Assembly: GCF_034355335.1 (NCBI RefSeq)
Contig: NZ_CP136422.1
Coordinates: 1,305,001-1,369,000 of the forward strand
From: Blautia coccoides
GTDB lineage: Bacteria > Bacillota > Clostridia > Lachnospirales > Lachnospiraceae
DNA: 64,000 nt
Reading direction: 5' to 3'
A program made the position numbers and the translations under genes. Shown here piece after piece: positions 9,356 to 17,801 of this stretch. The notes beneath the pieces were generated by a model. The model searched no databases. It saw nothing but the letters and a program-made list of their open reading frames with translations, and was not told the DNA's origin. How positions within the stretch are numbered: the first letter of the stretch is position 1; every line of letters starts with the position of its first letter.

Positions 9356-11209
9356 TCACTCCAATTCAAATTGTCCTGTATACAATTGATAATAGCGTCC
9401 TTTTTGCTCCAACAGCTCATCATGACTGCCCCGCTCAATGATCTCCCCCTTTTCCAGCACCAGAATGGCTTTGGCATTACGCACTGTGGACAGCCTGTGT
9501 GCTATGACAAATACGGTCCTGCCTTCCATAATGGCATCCATCCCCTTTTCTATGAGCCGTTCTGTACGGGTGTCAATGGAACTGGTGGCTTCATCCAGGA
9601 TCAATACAGGAGGCTTGGCTATGGCGGCTCTGGCAATGGCCAGAAGCTGCCGCTGTCCCTGGGACAGATTGCTTCCGTCACTGTACAGCATAGTGTCATA
9701 TCCTTCGGGGAGTCTTCTGATGAAGGAGTCCGCGTTGGCGATCACAGCCGCCTCATGGATTTCACTGTTGTCTGCTTCCAGATTTCCGTACCGGATGTTC
9801 TCTGCTATGGTTCCCGTGAATAAATGGGTATCCTGGATGACCATTGCAAGGGAACGCCTCAGATCGTCCTTCCTGATCCTCTTGATATCAATCCCGTCAT
9901 AGGTGATCACGCCTGACTGAATTTCATAGAAACGGTTGATAAGATTAATGATGGTTGTTTTTCCTGCACCGGTGGAGCCTACAAAGGCGATTTTCTGTCC
10001 CGGCTTTGCATACAGGGAGATGTTGTTCAGAATGATCTTTTCCTGGTCATATCCGAATATGACATCTTTAAACTTGACATCTCCCTTCAGCAAAACCAGA
10101 TGAGCACCCGCCTCTCCTGGAACCTTCCAGGCGAATTGTCCGGTATGCTGGCTGCATTCTTTCAGTGTGTCGTGATCTGTCTCCACATTACAGAGTGTGA
10201 CCTCTCCCTCGTCGATTTCCGGGGGCTCCTCCATCATATCAAAGATACGTTCTGCGCCGGACAGCGCTGACAATAAGAAATTCACCTGTTGTGTAAACTG
10301 GTTTAAGGGCATGGCGCTCTGCCTTACATAGACCAGATACGAGGCCAGGCTTCCGATGTCCAGCATGCCGAATACGGTGAAAAGACCGCCCACACAGGCA
10401 GAAACAGCATAGTTTACATAGGACAGGCTTACAATGGTGGGTACCATCAGACCGGCAAAAGTCAGGGCGTTTGAGGATTCCTTTCTCAGTGATTCGTTCA
10501 TTTCACAGAAAGTCTGGAAGTCCTTTTCCTCATGGTTAAATACTTTTTCCACTTTCTGTCCTGCCATCATCTCCTCCACAAATCCATTGATCCTTCCGAT
10601 CTCAGCCTGCTGTCTCTGGAAATACTTCTTACTTTTACTTCCGTTAAATTTGATAAACACAAACATGAGAAAAAGGAAAAATACCACGATCATGGAAAGC
10701 CTCACGCTAAGTACCATCATCATGACAACCGTACCCGTAAGCATCATAAAGCTTTGGATTATCATGGCAAAGCTATTGTTCATGGCCTCCTGGACCGTAT
10801 CCACATCGTTAGTAAAGCGGCTCATCAGCTCACCGTGGGTATGGGCATCATAATACCGAAGAGGCAGTTTTTGGACGTGGGCAAAGAGATCGGCCCTGAT
10901 CTCCTTTATCACCTTTTGCGCGGATTTTATCATCAACTGGTTATAACCCAGAGTGGCCAGTGCCCCGCATCCATACATGGCGCCCATGGCTGCCACTGCT
11001 TTTAGAAGGCCCGAAGTATTGCCGGGCAGAATAAATTGGTTGATGACCGGCTTCAGTAAATAGGTTCCCATGATATTTGCGCCGGTGCTGATCAGTACCA
11101 GGAGGGCGACCAGGAGAAACATCCATTTATGCTTTCCCAGATAACGAAAGAGGTTCAGCAATGTTTTCCTGGTGTTTTTGGGCCTTTTATATCCTACAAA
11201 TTTTGCCAT
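9356..11209 (-). CDS. ABC exporter subunit with the canonical NBD (multidrug type)
   Basis: A 617-residue half-transporter: six-helix membrane domain (about residues 30-325) then an ATPase domain. Walker A GSTGAGKTTI, signature LSQGQRQLL and Walker B VLILDEATSSID with the catalytic Glu are all intact. An unusual ~50-residue insertion separates the two parts (about 335-385). It starts in a TAATG overlap with the upstream exporter gene and so is translationally coupled to it. Family knowledge: such pairs form heterodimeric type IV exporters (BmrCD, TM287/288) for drugs or lipids. This subunit supplies the catalytically competent Walker B; its partner carries the degenerate one. Confidence 0.9.
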   Translation of the reverse strand: MAKFVGYKRPKNTRKTLLNLFRYLGKHKWMFLLVALLVLISTGANIMGTYLLKPVINQFILPGNTSGLLKAVAAMGAMYGCGALATLGYNQLMIKSAQKVIKEIRADLFAHVQKLPLRYYDAHTHGELMSRFTNDVDTVQEAMNNSFAMIIQSFMMLTGTVVMMMVLSVRLSMIVVFFLFLMFVFIKFNGSKSKKYFQRQQAEIGRINGFVEEMMAGQKVEKVFNHEEKDFQTFCEMNESLRKESSNALTFAGLMVPTIVSLSYVNYAVSACVGGLFTVFGMLDIGSLASYLVYVRQSAMPLNQFTQQVNFLLSALSGAERIFDMMEEPPEIDEGEVTLCNVETDHDTLKECSQHTGQFAWKVPGEAGAHLVLLKGDVKFKDVIFGYDQEKIILNNISLYAKPGQKIAFVGSTGAGKTTIINLINRFYEIQSGVITYDGIDIKRIRKDDLRRSLAMVIQDTHLFTGTIAENIRYGNLEADNSEIHEAAVIANADSFIRRLPEGYDTMLYSDGSNLSQGQRQLLAIARAAIAKPPVLILDEATSSIDTRTERLIEKGMDAIMEGRTVFVIAHRLSTVRNAKAILVLEKGEIIERGSHDELLEQKGRYYQLYTGQFELE

Positions 11210-12936
11210 TACAGATCCGCTCCTTCCTTTTGGGATTCATATATCTGTCTGTAAATCTCGCTTCGCTGTAAAAGTTCCCCGTGGGTTCCCGTATCGCTGA
11301 TACGGCCGTCATCCAGAAGAATGATTTGGTCAGCGTGTTTTACAGAGGTTATTCTCTGGGCAATGATGATCCTGGTCATATCAGGAAGAAATTCCTGCAT
11401 CCGCTGTCGGATGATCCCTTCGGTGGCAGTGTCCACCGCACTGGTTGAATCATCCAGGATCAATACTCTGGGCTTTTTCAGCAATGCCCGGGCTATGCAG
11501 ATCCTTTGTTTCTGTCCGCCGGAAACATTTACGCCTCCCTGTCCCATCTCTGTCTCATACCCATCCGAAAGCCGTTCCACAAATTCGTCTACGCAGGCGA
11601 TCCGGCAGACCTCCTTTACATCCTCCATGGAGGCGTCTTCCTTCCCCCATTTTAAATTGGAGAGGAGTGTGCCGGAGAACAGGGTGTTTTTCTGTAAGAC
11701 CACAGCCACAGCATCGCGCAGGTGCTTTAGCGGGTATTCCTGAACCGGAATACCGTCTATCTTGACAACCCCTTTTTCCACATCATACAGTCTGGGGATA
11801 AGCTGGACCAGAGTGGTTTTGGCGGCTCCGGTCTGCCCTATGATGCCAACCGTCTGTCCGGGCTTTATGTGGAGGGAAATGTCAGAGAGCACATATTCTT
11901 TTGCCTCTTTCTTGTACTTAAACCATACGTGCTGGAATTCAATCTCTCCTCTTTTGACCTGGATATCCCGGGCACTATCATCTGTAATATCAATTTTTTC
12001 ATCAATGACCTCTAAAATACGTGTCCCGGATGCCATAGAACGTGTGAGCATCAGAAATACATTGGATATCATCATCAGGGAATTGAGGATCTGAAGTACA
12101 TAGCTAAGAAAGCCGGTCAGCTCGCCAACCTGCATCTGGCCGCCTTTGATCAATCCCCCTCCAAACCAAAGGATGCTTAAAATGGTTCCGTACATGACAA
12201 ACTGCATTGCCGGCATATTCAGGGCAGCTAACCGGAAAGCGTGTTCGGACTGTGCCTTTAGATTTTCATTCCCGGCTTCAAATTTTGAAATTTCATAGTC
12301 CTCTCTCACACAGGCTTTTACGACCCGGATAGCAATAAGATTTTCCTGAATGATCCGGTTCACCGTGTCTACGGCACCCTGCATTTTCGTGTACAAAGGT
12401 CTTACATGGGAAATGATCAGGAACAGCAGGATTCCCAATACAGGCAGAGCAACCAGGAAGACCATGGCCAGGCTTTTGTTGATAGAAAATGCCACTCCCG
12501 TGGCTGCCACAAGCATTACAGGCCCTCTGCAGAAAGGACGCAGCCCTGTGGAGACGGAATTCTGAATATTGGTCACATCGCTGGTGAGGCGGGTGACCAG
12601 TGAGGATACCCGGAAATGATCTATGTTGGCAAAGGAATATCCCTGCAGTTTTTCATATTCCGCCTTCCGAAGCTCTGCCCCCAGTCCCTGTCCCGCAAGG
12701 GCTGAAAACCGGGCACTTCCGATTCCCAGAACCAGGGCTATGGCAGCGCAGATGATCATCTGCAGGCCTTTCATGTAGATATAATCCTTATCACCCGCTG
12801 CCACTCCCACATCCACTAAATCCGCCATGATGAGGGGGACGATCAATTCAAAAACAGATTCCGCCGCAACACAGAAAATGGCAAGGACTGCGAACTTCTT
12901 GTACTGATGCATATAGGAAAACAAACGTCTCAGCAT
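11209..12936 (-). CDS. ABC exporter subunit with a degenerate nucleotide site
   Basis: A 575-residue half-transporter. The frame is open from a TTG at 12954, but GGAGGTG lies at 12945-12951, correctly spaced for the ATG at 12936 (MLRRLFSYMHQYKKF), chosen here. Six membrane helices precede the ATPase domain. The signature VSGGQKQR is canonical, but two nucleotide-site motifs are not. Walker A reads GQTGAAKTT, Ala replacing the invariant Gly before Lys, and Walker B reads LILDDSTSAVD, Asp replacing the catalytic Glu. The Asp is typical of the degenerate half of heterodimeric exporters; the Ala is rare. First gene of the minus-strand operon. Confidence 0.9.
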   Translation of the reverse strand: MLRRLFSYMHQYKKFAVLAIFCVAAESVFELIVPLIMADLVDVGVAAGDKDYIYMKGLQMIICAAIALVLGIGSARFSALAGQGLGAELRKAEYEKLQGYSFANIDHFRVSSLVTRLTSDVTNIQNSVSTGLRPFCRGPVMLVAATGVAFSINKSLAMVFLVALPVLGILLFLIISHVRPLYTKMQGAVDTVNRIIQENLIAIRVVKACVREDYEISKFEAGNENLKAQSEHAFRLAALNMPAMQFVMYGTILSILWFGGGLIKGGQMQVGELTGFLSYVLQILNSLMMISNVFLMLTRSMASGTRILEVIDEKIDITDDSARDIQVKRGEIEFQHVWFKYKKEAKEYVLSDISLHIKPGQTVGIIGQTGAAKTTLVQLIPRLYDVEKGVVKIDGIPVQEYPLKHLRDAVAVVLQKNTLFSGTLLSNLKWGKEDASMEDVKEVCRIACVDEFVERLSDGYETEMGQGGVNVSGGQKQRICIARALLKKPRVLILDDSTSAVDTATEGIIRQRMQEFLPDMTRIIIAQRITSVKHADQIILLDDGRISDTGTHGELLQRSEIYRQIYESQKEGADL

Positions 12937-12956
12937 TAATGATTGCACCTCCAATT

Positions 12957-13001
12957 ATTGTATATGCAACAATTGTATGCCCTGTTACACATTTATGTCA
13001 A
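12957..13001 (-). promoter_or_regulatory. Promoter and MarR-like operator of the ABC exporter operon
   Basis: On the minus strand TTGACA (13001-12996), 18 bp, TACAAT (12977-12972). Overlapping the -10 box and the start point is the inverted repeat ATTGTATATGCAACAAT (12957-12973; half-sites ATTGT and ACAAT), with a further ACAATTGT palindrome at 12969-12976. Its size and place suit a MarR dimer, so autorepression by the operon's MarR is inferred. Confidence 0.72.
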
Positions 13002-13152
13002 GAGAAAGCTTACCGTGGGCAGTACCTCTTTTTTTACCGGAAGGGATATGGTACAATGGATAAAGCGATATGGATTTTGTTCGTTACTGTGAGAATATGG
13101 AACAGTTATCAACAAATGGAACAAAGATAAAAGGAAGTATAAGGTTGTTGAG

Positions 13153-14151
13153 ATGGAAAAAATTGAGATAGATAAAAACGGTGAAGCGCCGCTGTATCTC
13201 CAGCTCGCCCGGCAGATAGAACAGCAGGCAGCAGACGGCATTCTGGTTCCGGGGGAACGTCTTTTATCGGAAATCAAAATGGCAAATGAGTCAGGATTGT
13301 CAGTGGGAACTGTAAAGAAAGCGTATGCCTGGCTGCAGGACAGGGGCGTTGTACAGAAAATCCGCGGCGGGGGAGCCTATGTACAGGAGAAGAAATCCGG
13401 GAACGTACAGGGGAAAGAGAAAAGTCCTTCTGAAATTGTGGAGGAGATGTTTTCAAAAGTGTCAGAAAGTGGTATGCCCATGAACAGGCTGTTTCTTCTG
13501 GCACAGCAGGAACTGGTCAGCCGTTTCCAGGAAAAACAGAAAATCTGTGCGGCGCTGGTGGAGTGCAATGTTGAGACCTTGCATTCCATTGCTCCGGTAG
13601 TGGAATCCATCCCTAATCTGACGGTGGAAACATATGTGTTGTCGGATCTGCTTACCGGAAACCGGGTGATCAGTTCCCGCTGTGATCTGGCATTTATCTC
13701 ACAGAGCCATTATAAGGAGTTTATTGGGTATGCAGATGCCCTGGGTATTCCAACTGAGACCTTTGCGCTTGTGGAGAGCAGAGAGACGATCGCAAGGCTG
13801 GCCACCATTCCTGAGGAGCAGCCTGTCTGCATATTGTACAGGAGTGCTGCATTTTTGAAGAATATCAAGAGGACTCTGCATTTTCTGGGGAAGATGAATG
13901 AACAGATCTGCTCCAGTGAGGAAGAGATGAGTGAGGCCATTGACAACTGCTGCAGACAGGGAATGCCATTGATCATTCCGCCTGATTACATAGAATATGC
14001 AAGCGCGTGGACGCTGCAGGTGGTAGCCAGGGCAAGAAAAAGTAAATGCAGGATCATTCCCATGGAATATGAGATTGACCAGGGGTCCTGGATGCACATG
14101 GTGGAGGTGGTCACTAAGATGGACAGACAGAAGGGGAATGGAGAAATATGA
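13153..14151 (+). CDS. GntR-family regulator, first of a coupled pair
   Basis: A 332-residue protein with an N-terminal GntR winged HTH (about residues 5-75: PLYLQLARQIEQQAADGILVPGERL... GLSVGTVKKAYAWLQDRGVVQK). The ~250-residue C-terminal part does not look like the FCD, UTRA or aminotransferase domains usual in GntR proteins. It aligns by eye with the C-terminal part of the next gene, so the two are paralogues. They overlap by ATGA and may act as a heterodimer. The ribosome site is weak (AAGG at -13). A TACAAT box at 13052-13057 may be the -10. No effector is apparent. Confidence 0.8.
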   Translation: MEKIEIDKNGEAPLYLQLARQIEQQAADGILVPGERLLSEIKMANESGLSVGTVKKAYAWLQDRGVVQKIRGGGAYVQEKKSGNVQGKEKSPSEIVEEMFSKVSESGMPMNRLFLLAQQELVSRFQEKQKICAALVECNVETLHSIAPVVESIPNLTVETYVLSDLLTGNRVISSRCDLAFISQSHYKEFIGYADALGIPTETFALVESRETIARLATIPEEQPVCILYRSAAFLKNIKRTLHFLGKMNEQICSSEEEMSEAIDNCCRQGMPLIIPPDYIEYASAWTLQVVARARKSKCRIIPMEYEIDQGSWMHMVEVVTKMDRQKGNGEI

Positions 14152-15164
14152 ACTGGACATTAGAAGAAAGCGGAAAGGTACCTGTATATCTTCAGATCGC
14201 ACAGAAGCTGATCGCAGAGATTGAGAGCGGCGCTTTGAAAGAAGGAGAGCGGCTCATGCCGGAGCGCAGACTCAGTGAAGATCTGCACGTGGCCCGCAAC
14301 ACAGTGAAGCAGGCATATGAAGAGCTGTGCCGGGAAGGCTATGCAGCTACCAAAAAAGGCAGCGGAACCTATGTGGACACCAGCCGCAGGGCAGATATAG
14401 ACAGAAAAGTATGCAAAGTGATCCATGAAGCCATAGAAAAGCTGGCATCCATGGGCAAGGGGCAGAAAGAGATAGAGCGGATGTTTATGGAGAGTGCCTG
14501 GAGACATGTCCCTGACAGCCAGCGTCTGAAGCTTGCCTGGATAGACTGCAGTGAGGAAATCCTGCAGGATACAGCCGAGGAAATCGCGGCCTTCTGTAAT
14601 GTCCATGCAGATTCCTTCCTCATAGATGAGATCAGAGAAGACCCGAGTATATTAAACCGGGAAAAATATGATCTGTTCGCTACCACGATCAATCATCACG
14701 ATGAGGTGTGGGCAACTGTGAAGCATGTGGTAGAAGGCGGAGACAGAATACCTGTGGAGAAGGTGGTTCTGTCCGTATCCAATGAGACTATCAGCAACAT
14801 TGCAAAACTCCGGGGAGAAAAGCCCATTGCCGTCATATACGGAGGTGAATGGTACCGTTTCAGTGTGGAATGTTTCCTGAAAGAATTTGGCGTTGTCAGC
14901 CCTTATGCATATATTCCGGTCAAGAACACCATACATGAACTGGAGCGGAATACCAGCCGGTATCAGGCGGTCATCCTGCCGCAGAACCCCTCCTACAAAG
15001 ACGGACTTATAAGAGAAATACAACTTCTGTGTGAAAAAAAGGGAATCTGCAGCTTTCTTTTTCATCAATATGCAGATCAGGGGTCTTTGTACCATTTGCG
15101 GGGGCTGGTTTTTAAAAGATGGCTGGATGAGGCTGCCGCGTCAGAGGGAATTGGGCAGGTCTGA
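14148..15164 (+). CDS. GntR-family regulator, second of a coupled pair
   Basis: A 338-residue paralogue of the preceding regulator. GntR HTH at about residues 8-80 (PVYLQIAQKLIAEIESGALKEGERLMPERRLSEDLHVARNTVKQAYEEL). The C-terminal domain shares the neighbour's order of motifs: a basic helical segment, a KLAWIDCSEE... strand-helix unit matching KICAALVECNVE, then a YDLFATTINHHDEV stretch matching CDLAFISQSHYKEF. The alternating alpha/beta pattern suggests a periplasmic-binding-protein-like fold, but that is inference. The initiating ATG overlaps the upstream stop. A terminator follows at 15226, so the pair forms its own unit. Targets may include the oxidoreductase/permease genes downstream. 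Confidence 0.8.
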   Translation: MNWTLEESGKVPVYLQIAQKLIAEIESGALKEGERLMPERRLSEDLHVARNTVKQAYEELCREGYAATKKGSGTYVDTSRRADIDRKVCKVIHEAIEKLASMGKGQKEIERMFMESAWRHVPDSQRLKLAWIDCSEEILQDTAEEIAAFCNVHADSFLIDEIREDPSILNREKYDLFATTINHHDEVWATVKHVVEGGDRIPVEKVVLSVSNETISNIAKLRGEKPIAVIYGGEWYRFSVECFLKEFGVVSPYAYIPVKNTIHELERNTSRYQAVILPQNPSYKDGLIREIQLLCEKKGICSFLFHQYADQGSLYHLRGLVFKRWLDEAAASEGIGQV

Positions 15165-15225
15165 TGAAATAGTTACGGAAATTCTATTTAAATATTTAAA
15201 ATAAAACAGAGACGGAACAGAGAGG

Positions 15226-15258
15226 GGATGTGCAACGGATATCAGTGCACATCCTTTT
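15226..15258 (+). terminator. Terminator after the GntR pair
   Basis: Nine-bp stem GGATGTGCA/TGCACATCC (15226-15234 with 15246-15254), an 11-nt loop and a T-run. Confidence 0.8.
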
Positions 15259-15433
15259 CGTTCTTTATCTATACAGGCAACATCAAAACGATAATATGCG
15301 TCATACAAATTCTTTATAAATCTTATTGAATCTCAGGACAGGTCTTCTTTTTTCCGGATTATAGAATATACATGTTGTAAACAGTGAAGGTCATCAAATG
15401 CAAAACTGGTATAGCTCGATTTGACAATGGGGA

Positions 15434-15477
15434 ATTGGAATATATTAATTTATGGATTGGAATATATTGATTTATAG
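15434..15477. repeat. Tandem 22-bp AT-rich repeat upstream of the OYE gene
   Basis: Two adjacent copies of a 22-bp unit starting ATTGGAATATATT (15434-15455 and 15456-15477), two mismatches. It lies in the 500-base gap 15165-15665. The gap otherwise holds the terminator at 15226 and the promoter at 15609; I see no small gene in it. The period is two helical turns, compatible with regulator binding on one face of the DNA. Confidence 0.6.
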
Positions 15478-15608
15478 GCAGTAATGTGATTGTATGTGAA
15501 AAATACACAAAAAATATATAATAAAATTTACTTTAATGCTGAAAATATAAAATGATATTGATTATACGCAGGGTTTATGCTAGTATCAATATAAGCCAAT
15601 CAGAAAGG

Positions 15609-15638
15609 TTGACACGGTATTACAACAATTGATATATA
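15609..15638 (+). promoter_or_regulatory. Promoter of the OYE-type oxidoreductase gene
   Basis: TTGACA (15609-15614), 18-bp spacer, TATATA (15633-15638), 28 bp before the start codon. Confidence 0.7.
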
Positions 15639-15665
15639 CCAATTAAAAAGAAACGAGGTGCTATT

Positions 15666-17627
15666 ATGTCAACTAACTATCCACATTTATTCAGCCCGTT
15701 ACGTATCGGAAACGTAACTCTGAAAAACCGTATTGCAACTGCTCCTATGGGATCAGAACCTAACACATCGGGATTTTTATCCGAACAGAACCTTGCAGCA
15801 TTTGAGAACCGCGCAAAAGGCGGCGCTGCCATTGTCACAAGAGGCGAGACCTTGGTCCATGCCCACACGGGAAGCGCTCACGGCAATCTCTGTAATCTGG
15901 ACAATGAGGGATTTATGCCGTCACATCTGCAGCTCACAGACAGGATCCATCAGCACAATGCACTGGCCAATATCGAAATTTTACATAGCGGTGCCCGTGC
16001 CCATCCTCAGTATACCAACGGCATCATCTATGGACCCAGCGCACAGCCCGGTGTATACGGTGTGGATGTAACACCTATGGACGAAGACATTATGAACGAG
16101 ATTGCGGATGCCTTTGCACACGGTGCTTATGTAGCCAAATTCGGCGGATTTGATATGGTCATGGTTCACGGCGGCCACGGATGGCTGCTCAGCGAATTCT
16201 TATCACCGCTGTATAATACAAGAACAGACAAATACGGCGGTTCCATTGAGAACCGTGCCAGATTCCCGCTTATGGTCATTGACCGTATCCGTAAAGCTGT
16301 TGGGCCAAACTTCCCCATTGAGATCCGTATCTCAGGTGATGAGTTCATGGAAGGCGGTTACGGCCTTGATGACGCTATTGAGTTTGCCAAGATGCTGGAC
16401 GGCAAAGTGGATCTGATCCATGTATCAGCCACCTCCTTCCGTGATGTAAACTCCGGATGCCGTATGTTCCCGTCAGCATTCCTGCCCCATGGCGTCAATG
16501 TTTATTTGGCAGAAGCCATCAAGAAGCATGTAAAGACACCGATCGCAACCGTAGGTTCCCTGTCAGACCCGGCAGAGATGGAAGACATCATCGCATCCGG
16601 CAAGGCAGACGTTATCTATGTGGGACGTCAGATCCTGGCAGATCCGGAATTCCCCAACAAGGCAAAAGCAGGACGTTTTGACGAGGTTCGTCCCTGTGTG
16701 AGATGTAATCACTGCCTGTCACTGGATTTCGTTCCCTATGTAGATATGTGTTCCGGCATTTCCCAGTGTGTGGTGAATCCGGAAGTGGGACGCGACTTAA
16801 AAGAGGGCATGTATCAGCCGAAACCACAGCCTAAGAAAGTATTAGTCATAGGCGGAGGCCCGGGCGGTATGCAGGCAGCATTAAAAGCTGAGGAGCAGGG
16901 ACATGAAGTCATCCTCATCGAAAAAGCGGATCGTCTCGGCGGTATGCTGAATGTGGCTGTTCACGATGTATCCTTCAAGGAGGACCTTGGCAGATATCTG
17001 CAGTATCTGATCCGTATGGTGGAGAGAAAAGCGATCCAGGTACGCTTGAATACCACAGCTACACCGGAACTGATCCAGGAAATCGCACCGGACACTGTAG
17101 TATGTGCAGTGGGTGCAGAGCCTGTTATCCCCAGGATACCGGGAGTTGACAGAGATAATGTGGTAAAAGTAACCCAGCTCCGTGATCCGGATCTGAAGTT
17201 TGGAGAAAAGGTAGTGGTGATCGGCGGCGGTCTTGTGGGATGTGAAGAAGGCCTGGCCCTGGCTATGGAAGGAAAAGATGTAACGGTTCTGGAAATGCAG
17301 GAGAAACTGGCTCCCGACGCACCGGTTCTGCATCTGAAAGCCATGATGCTGGAATATGAGAAACGTACAGAGAATTTACATCCGTATACGGAAGTTACAG
17401 TTACCTCTATTGAGGACGACGGAGTACATGCAAAGGACAAAGACGGCAAAGAAGTGATCTATCCGGCTGACACCGTATTGTTGTCAGTGGGCATGAGATC
17501 AAAGATCGACGAGGTGGAGAAGCTTCGCACAAACGATGCCGAGTTTATCACCGTGGGCGACTGTATCAAGCCGGGCAAGATCCTGCAGGCAGTAAGCGGC
17601 GGATATTTTGCAGGGAAAAACGCATAA
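15666..17627 (+). CDS. NADH:flavin oxidoreductase, 2,4-dienoyl-CoA/2-enoate reductase type (OYE-FAD-[4Fe-4S])
   Basis: A 653-residue three-cofactor enzyme. Residues ~8-340 are an Old Yellow Enzyme FMN barrel (HLFSPLRIGNVTLKNRIATAPM..., DKYGGSIENRARFPL). An iron-sulfur Cys cluster follows: C344, C347, C350 with the fourth ligand C362 or, by its CVVNP context, C368. The second half binds FAD/NAD(P)H (VLVIGGGPGGMQAAL; VVVIGGGLVGCEEGLAL; late FAD motif FITVGDCI). The barrel motif usually written HAAHGYL reads HGGHGWLL here, so the usual catalytic Tyr is Trp. Family members reduce activated C=C bonds or demethylate amines. The neighbouring amino-acid-type permease suggests an imported small carboxylate or amine as substrate. 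The actual substrate is unknown. Confidence 0.85.
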   Translation: MSTNYPHLFSPLRIGNVTLKNRIATAPMGSEPNTSGFLSEQNLAAFENRAKGGAAIVTRGETLVHAHTGSAHGNLCNLDNEGFMPSHLQLTDRIHQHNALANIEILHSGARAHPQYTNGIIYGPSAQPGVYGVDVTPMDEDIMNEIADAFAHGAYVAKFGGFDMVMVHGGHGWLLSEFLSPLYNTRTDKYGGSIENRARFPLMVIDRIRKAVGPNFPIEIRISGDEFMEGGYGLDDAIEFAKMLDGKVDLIHVSATSFRDVNSGCRMFPSAFLPHGVNVYLAEAIKKHVKTPIATVGSLSDPAEMEDIIASGKADVIYVGRQILADPEFPNKAKAGRFDEVRPCVRCNHCLSLDFVPYVDMCSGISQCVVNPEVGRDLKEGMYQPKPQPKKVLVIGGGPGGMQAALKAEEQGHEVILIEKADRLGGMLNVAVHDVSFKEDLGRYLQYLIRMVERKAIQVRLNTTATPELIQEIAPDTVVCAVGAEPVIPRIPGVDRDNVVKVTQLRDPDLKFGEKVVVIGGGLVGCEEGLALAMEGKDVTVLEMQEKLAPDAPVLHLKAMMLEYEKRTENLHPYTEVTVTSIEDDGVHAKDKDGKEVIYPADTVLLSVGMRSKIDEVEKLRTNDAEFITVGDCIKPGKILQAVSGGYFAGKNA

Positions 17628-17670
17628 CGGCAGGACATAGACATAACCTCTTTTCTAATGCACTGCCCCC

Positions 17671-17689
17671 GGGGAGCGTAAAGCTCTCC
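17671..17689 (+). other. Hairpin between the OYE and permease genes
   Basis: Seven-bp stem with one G-U pair (17671-17677 with 17683-17689) and a GTAAA loop; no T-run. Probably an intercistronic element within a shared transcript. Confidence 0.4.
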
Positions 17690-17801
17690 CGGATGGGCGG
17701 TACACAGGGGAGTCTGTACGCTTTTTGATTTATCAAAGTGCAGTTATGTCTATTTGAAATAGTAATGTGTAAAAAGCATTGTATAAAAGAGGAGGGAATA
17801 T

